A stretch of 5,232 nt of DNA, from the NCBI GenBank assembly GCA_015486145.1, contig WFSH01000216.1:1-5232 (forward strand), given 5' to 3'. Position 1 is the first letter of the stretch; each line of letters opens with the position of its first letter. Made by a program: the position numbers and the translations under genes. Below, in pieces: positions 4,314 through 5,232 of this stretch. The notes under the pieces were generated by a model. The model did no database searches, was not told where the DNA came from, and saw nothing but the letters and a program-made list of their open reading frames with translations. This DNA is from Mesoaciditogaceae bacterium. Its GTDB lineage: Bacteria > Thermotogota > Thermotogae > Mesoaciditogales > Mesoaciditogaceae.

Positions 4314-4478
4314 TAGATGATCCTTTTGTCAAAAACGAATACTATCTCAAATGTTCAGGCTTTCACTTTTCCTCTTCTTCGAGTGTTCGCTTTTTCTAAG
4401 GTGCTTATCAGAAGTTCTTGCAAGAATTCTTTTGAAGAACACCACGTAAAGCAATTCAAGTTTCAAGACCTCAATTTT
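4302..4478. repeat. ~178-bp direct repeat, copy 2 (5' flank of the AlbA_2 stub)
   Basis: This is the partner of 867-1044, in the same orientation, about 3.4 kb away on the other side of the metal operon. It covers the first four AlbA_2 codons and the DNA before them. The nested inverted repeat is at 4414-4440. On the minus strand a frame reading 'VVFFKRILARTSDKHLRKSE' and on to a lysine-rich end stops 34 bases before the AlbA_2 ATG. It is nearly the same in both copies, so this may be the tail of another lost gene or a leader peptide. The + strand frame 4317-4607 has no ribosome site and is rejected as a gene. Confidence 0.88.
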
Positions 4479-4558
4479 CCTTCAAATTTTAAAGGTGAAA
4501 ATGATACGATTAAAGCGAAAGTAAAAGAAAGTGAAATAGGATTCGTGAGGTGGCTACA

Positions 4559-5104
4559 GTGCACAATTACTTCAGATATTTCAAATATTGTGGGGTTGCT
4601 TCTATAGCTTTGTTCTTTTTAATAGTCGGAATTGGCATACATTACAATCTAACCTTTTCGTTTTTCAAGAATGCTTTCAGTGATTTAGGTTCGCACTACG
4701 CTAACTTTCCTGCCATCTTCAACGTGGGTCTCTTTTTTGTGGCAATTCTCATGTTTCTTTTTTCTGTCTACATTATAGAAATAAGCAGGAACAAAATGCA
4801 AACCATAGCGGGTGCGTACATATCGATAGCTTCCGTCTTCATATTCTTAATAGGACTTTACAATGAAAACACAAAACCTCACGATTTTATAGCTCTTTAC
4901 TTTTTCATTCAATATTTTTTGGGAATAATCACGTATGGTTTTGGAAATTGGAAAAGTAAAGTAAAGCTTTCCATCTCCTTGCTGCTCTTTAGTGGATTCA
5001 TACTGGCTTTCTTCATTCCCTGGCCTTCACTTGCCATGGCAGAGAGCTATGCCATTCTTTTGATATTGGCATTCACGATATTGGTTTGGAAGACTGAAAG
5101 ATAA
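4559..5104 (+). CDS. DUF998 family six-helix membrane protein
   Basis: GTG 4559 lies five bases after AGGTGG (4548-4553) and is preferred to GTG 4550, which sits within that ribosome site. The 181-residue protein is hydrophobic, with about six membrane helices (near 11-27, 52-72, 80-100, 108-127, 134-153 and 160-177). The DUF998 signature appears after the first helix: 'FFKNAFSDLGSHYANFPAIF' (35-54), with the conserved NA-SDLG. The function of DUF998 is unknown. The length is normal for the family and the gene is intact. It lies outside the repeats that bracket the metal operon, has its own upstream region (4479-4547, AT-rich, no clear promoter boxes), and probably belongs to the original chromosome rather than to the cassette. 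Confidence 0.82.
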   Translation: MHNYFRYFKYCGVASIALFFLIVGIGIHYNLTFSFFKNAFSDLGSHYANFPAIFNVGLFFVAILMFLFSVYIIEISRNKMQTIAGAYISIASVFIFLIGLYNENTKPHDFIALYFFIQYFLGIITYGFGNWKSKVKLSISLLLFSGFILAFFIPWPSLAMAESYAILLILAFTILVWKTER

Positions 5105-5131
5105 AAGTAGTCATTATGTGCGTCAATGTTA

Positions 5132-5158
5132 CAAAGCATTGTTAATGCCAAAGCATTG
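5132..5158. repeat. Two copies of CAAAGCATTG with an embedded small hairpin
   Basis: CAAAGCATTG occurs at 5132-5141 and 5149-5158, one 17-base period apart. Between them GCATT-GTT-AATGC (5136-5148) forms a 5-base-pair inverted repeat. It is short enough to be chance; a regulatory site for a gene beyond the window is the other option. Confidence 0.4.
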
Positions 5159-5176
5159 CGAATAATCAAATGAACT

Positions 5177-5209
5177 AAACCAATTATTCTCTCTTTCCTT
5201 TGGTTTTTT
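5177..5209 (+). terminator. Weak terminator-like hairpin downstream of the DUF998 gene
   Basis: AAACCAA (5177-5183) pairs with TTGGTTT (5200-5206) across a 16-base loop and runs into a T tract (TTTTTT to 5209). The stem is AT-rich and the loop long, so termination would be inefficient. It lies about 70 bases after the stop. Confidence 0.35.
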
Positions 5210-5232
5210 GAGCATCACAACACGTGTTTTTC

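Noticed and set aside
4123..4320. + strand open frame of 65 codons after the methyltransferase gene
   Set aside because: It is the antisense shadow of the minus-strand AlbA_2 stub, which has family motifs and a ribosome site.
1..5232. CRISPR array, tRNA or rRNA genes
   Set aside because: No regularly spaced repeats, no tRNA-like cloverleaf with a TTCGA-type arm, and no rRNA-like sequence were seen. The only longer repeat is the single ~178-bp pair.

Overview
The window looks like chromosomal DNA from a low-GC bacterium. The strong AAAGGAG/GGAGGTG ribosome sites, the AGA/AGG-rich arginine codons and the protein flavour (DUF302, SHOCT, rusticyanin-like cupredoxin, Gfo/Idh/MocA and IolE-like sugar genes) make me think of Thermotogota or a similar thermophile. 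That taxonomic call is an impression, not something the sequence proves.

Left part (1-745) is a decaying sugar-catabolism locus on the + strand. It holds the intact C-terminus of a Gfo/Idh/MocA dehydrogenase followed by two sugar-phosphate isomerase/epimerase (TIM-barrel) genes. Each isomerase has lost most of its middle and survives only as fused N- and C-terminal stubs. At about 742-1214 there is no intact gene. That stretch holds an insertion-sequence-like end (819-841), copy 1 of a ~178-bp repeat (867-1044), an AT-rich spacer, and a GC-tract pseudo-palindrome (1118-1144) that could be a CsoR/RcnR-type operator.

Centre (1215-4119) is a tightly packed + strand run that reads as a metal-handling operon, most likely for copper. 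In order: an HMA copper-chaperone-like gene broken by two frameshifts; a DUF302 protein; a one-helix membrane protein with a C-terminal SHOCT domain; a membrane-anchored rusticyanin-like type-1 copper protein with all four ligands; a 59-aa Cys/His-rich protein; a YHS domain joined through a Met/Gly-rich linker to a second SHOCT domain; and a SAM-dependent methyltransferase. Gaps are 6-68 bp. The YHS-SHOCT gene has a near-perfect internal Shine-Dalgarno and in-frame ATG, so it may give two products or may be a recent fusion of two genes. No metal-exporting ATPase or metal sensor gene is in the window.

Right part (4120-5232) holds a second IS-like end (4130-4152, inverted relative to the first), the N-terminal stub of an AlbA_2 (Schlafen/RecG-like) gene on the minus strand that is too short for ordinary ORF lists, copy 2 of the ~178-bp repeat (4302-4478), and an intact six-helix DUF998 membrane protein. 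A small repeat cluster and a weak terminator-like hairpin follow. The metal operon is thus bracketed both by IS-like ends and by direct repeats of its flank, which suggests an acquired or mobilisable cassette dropped into a decaying region.
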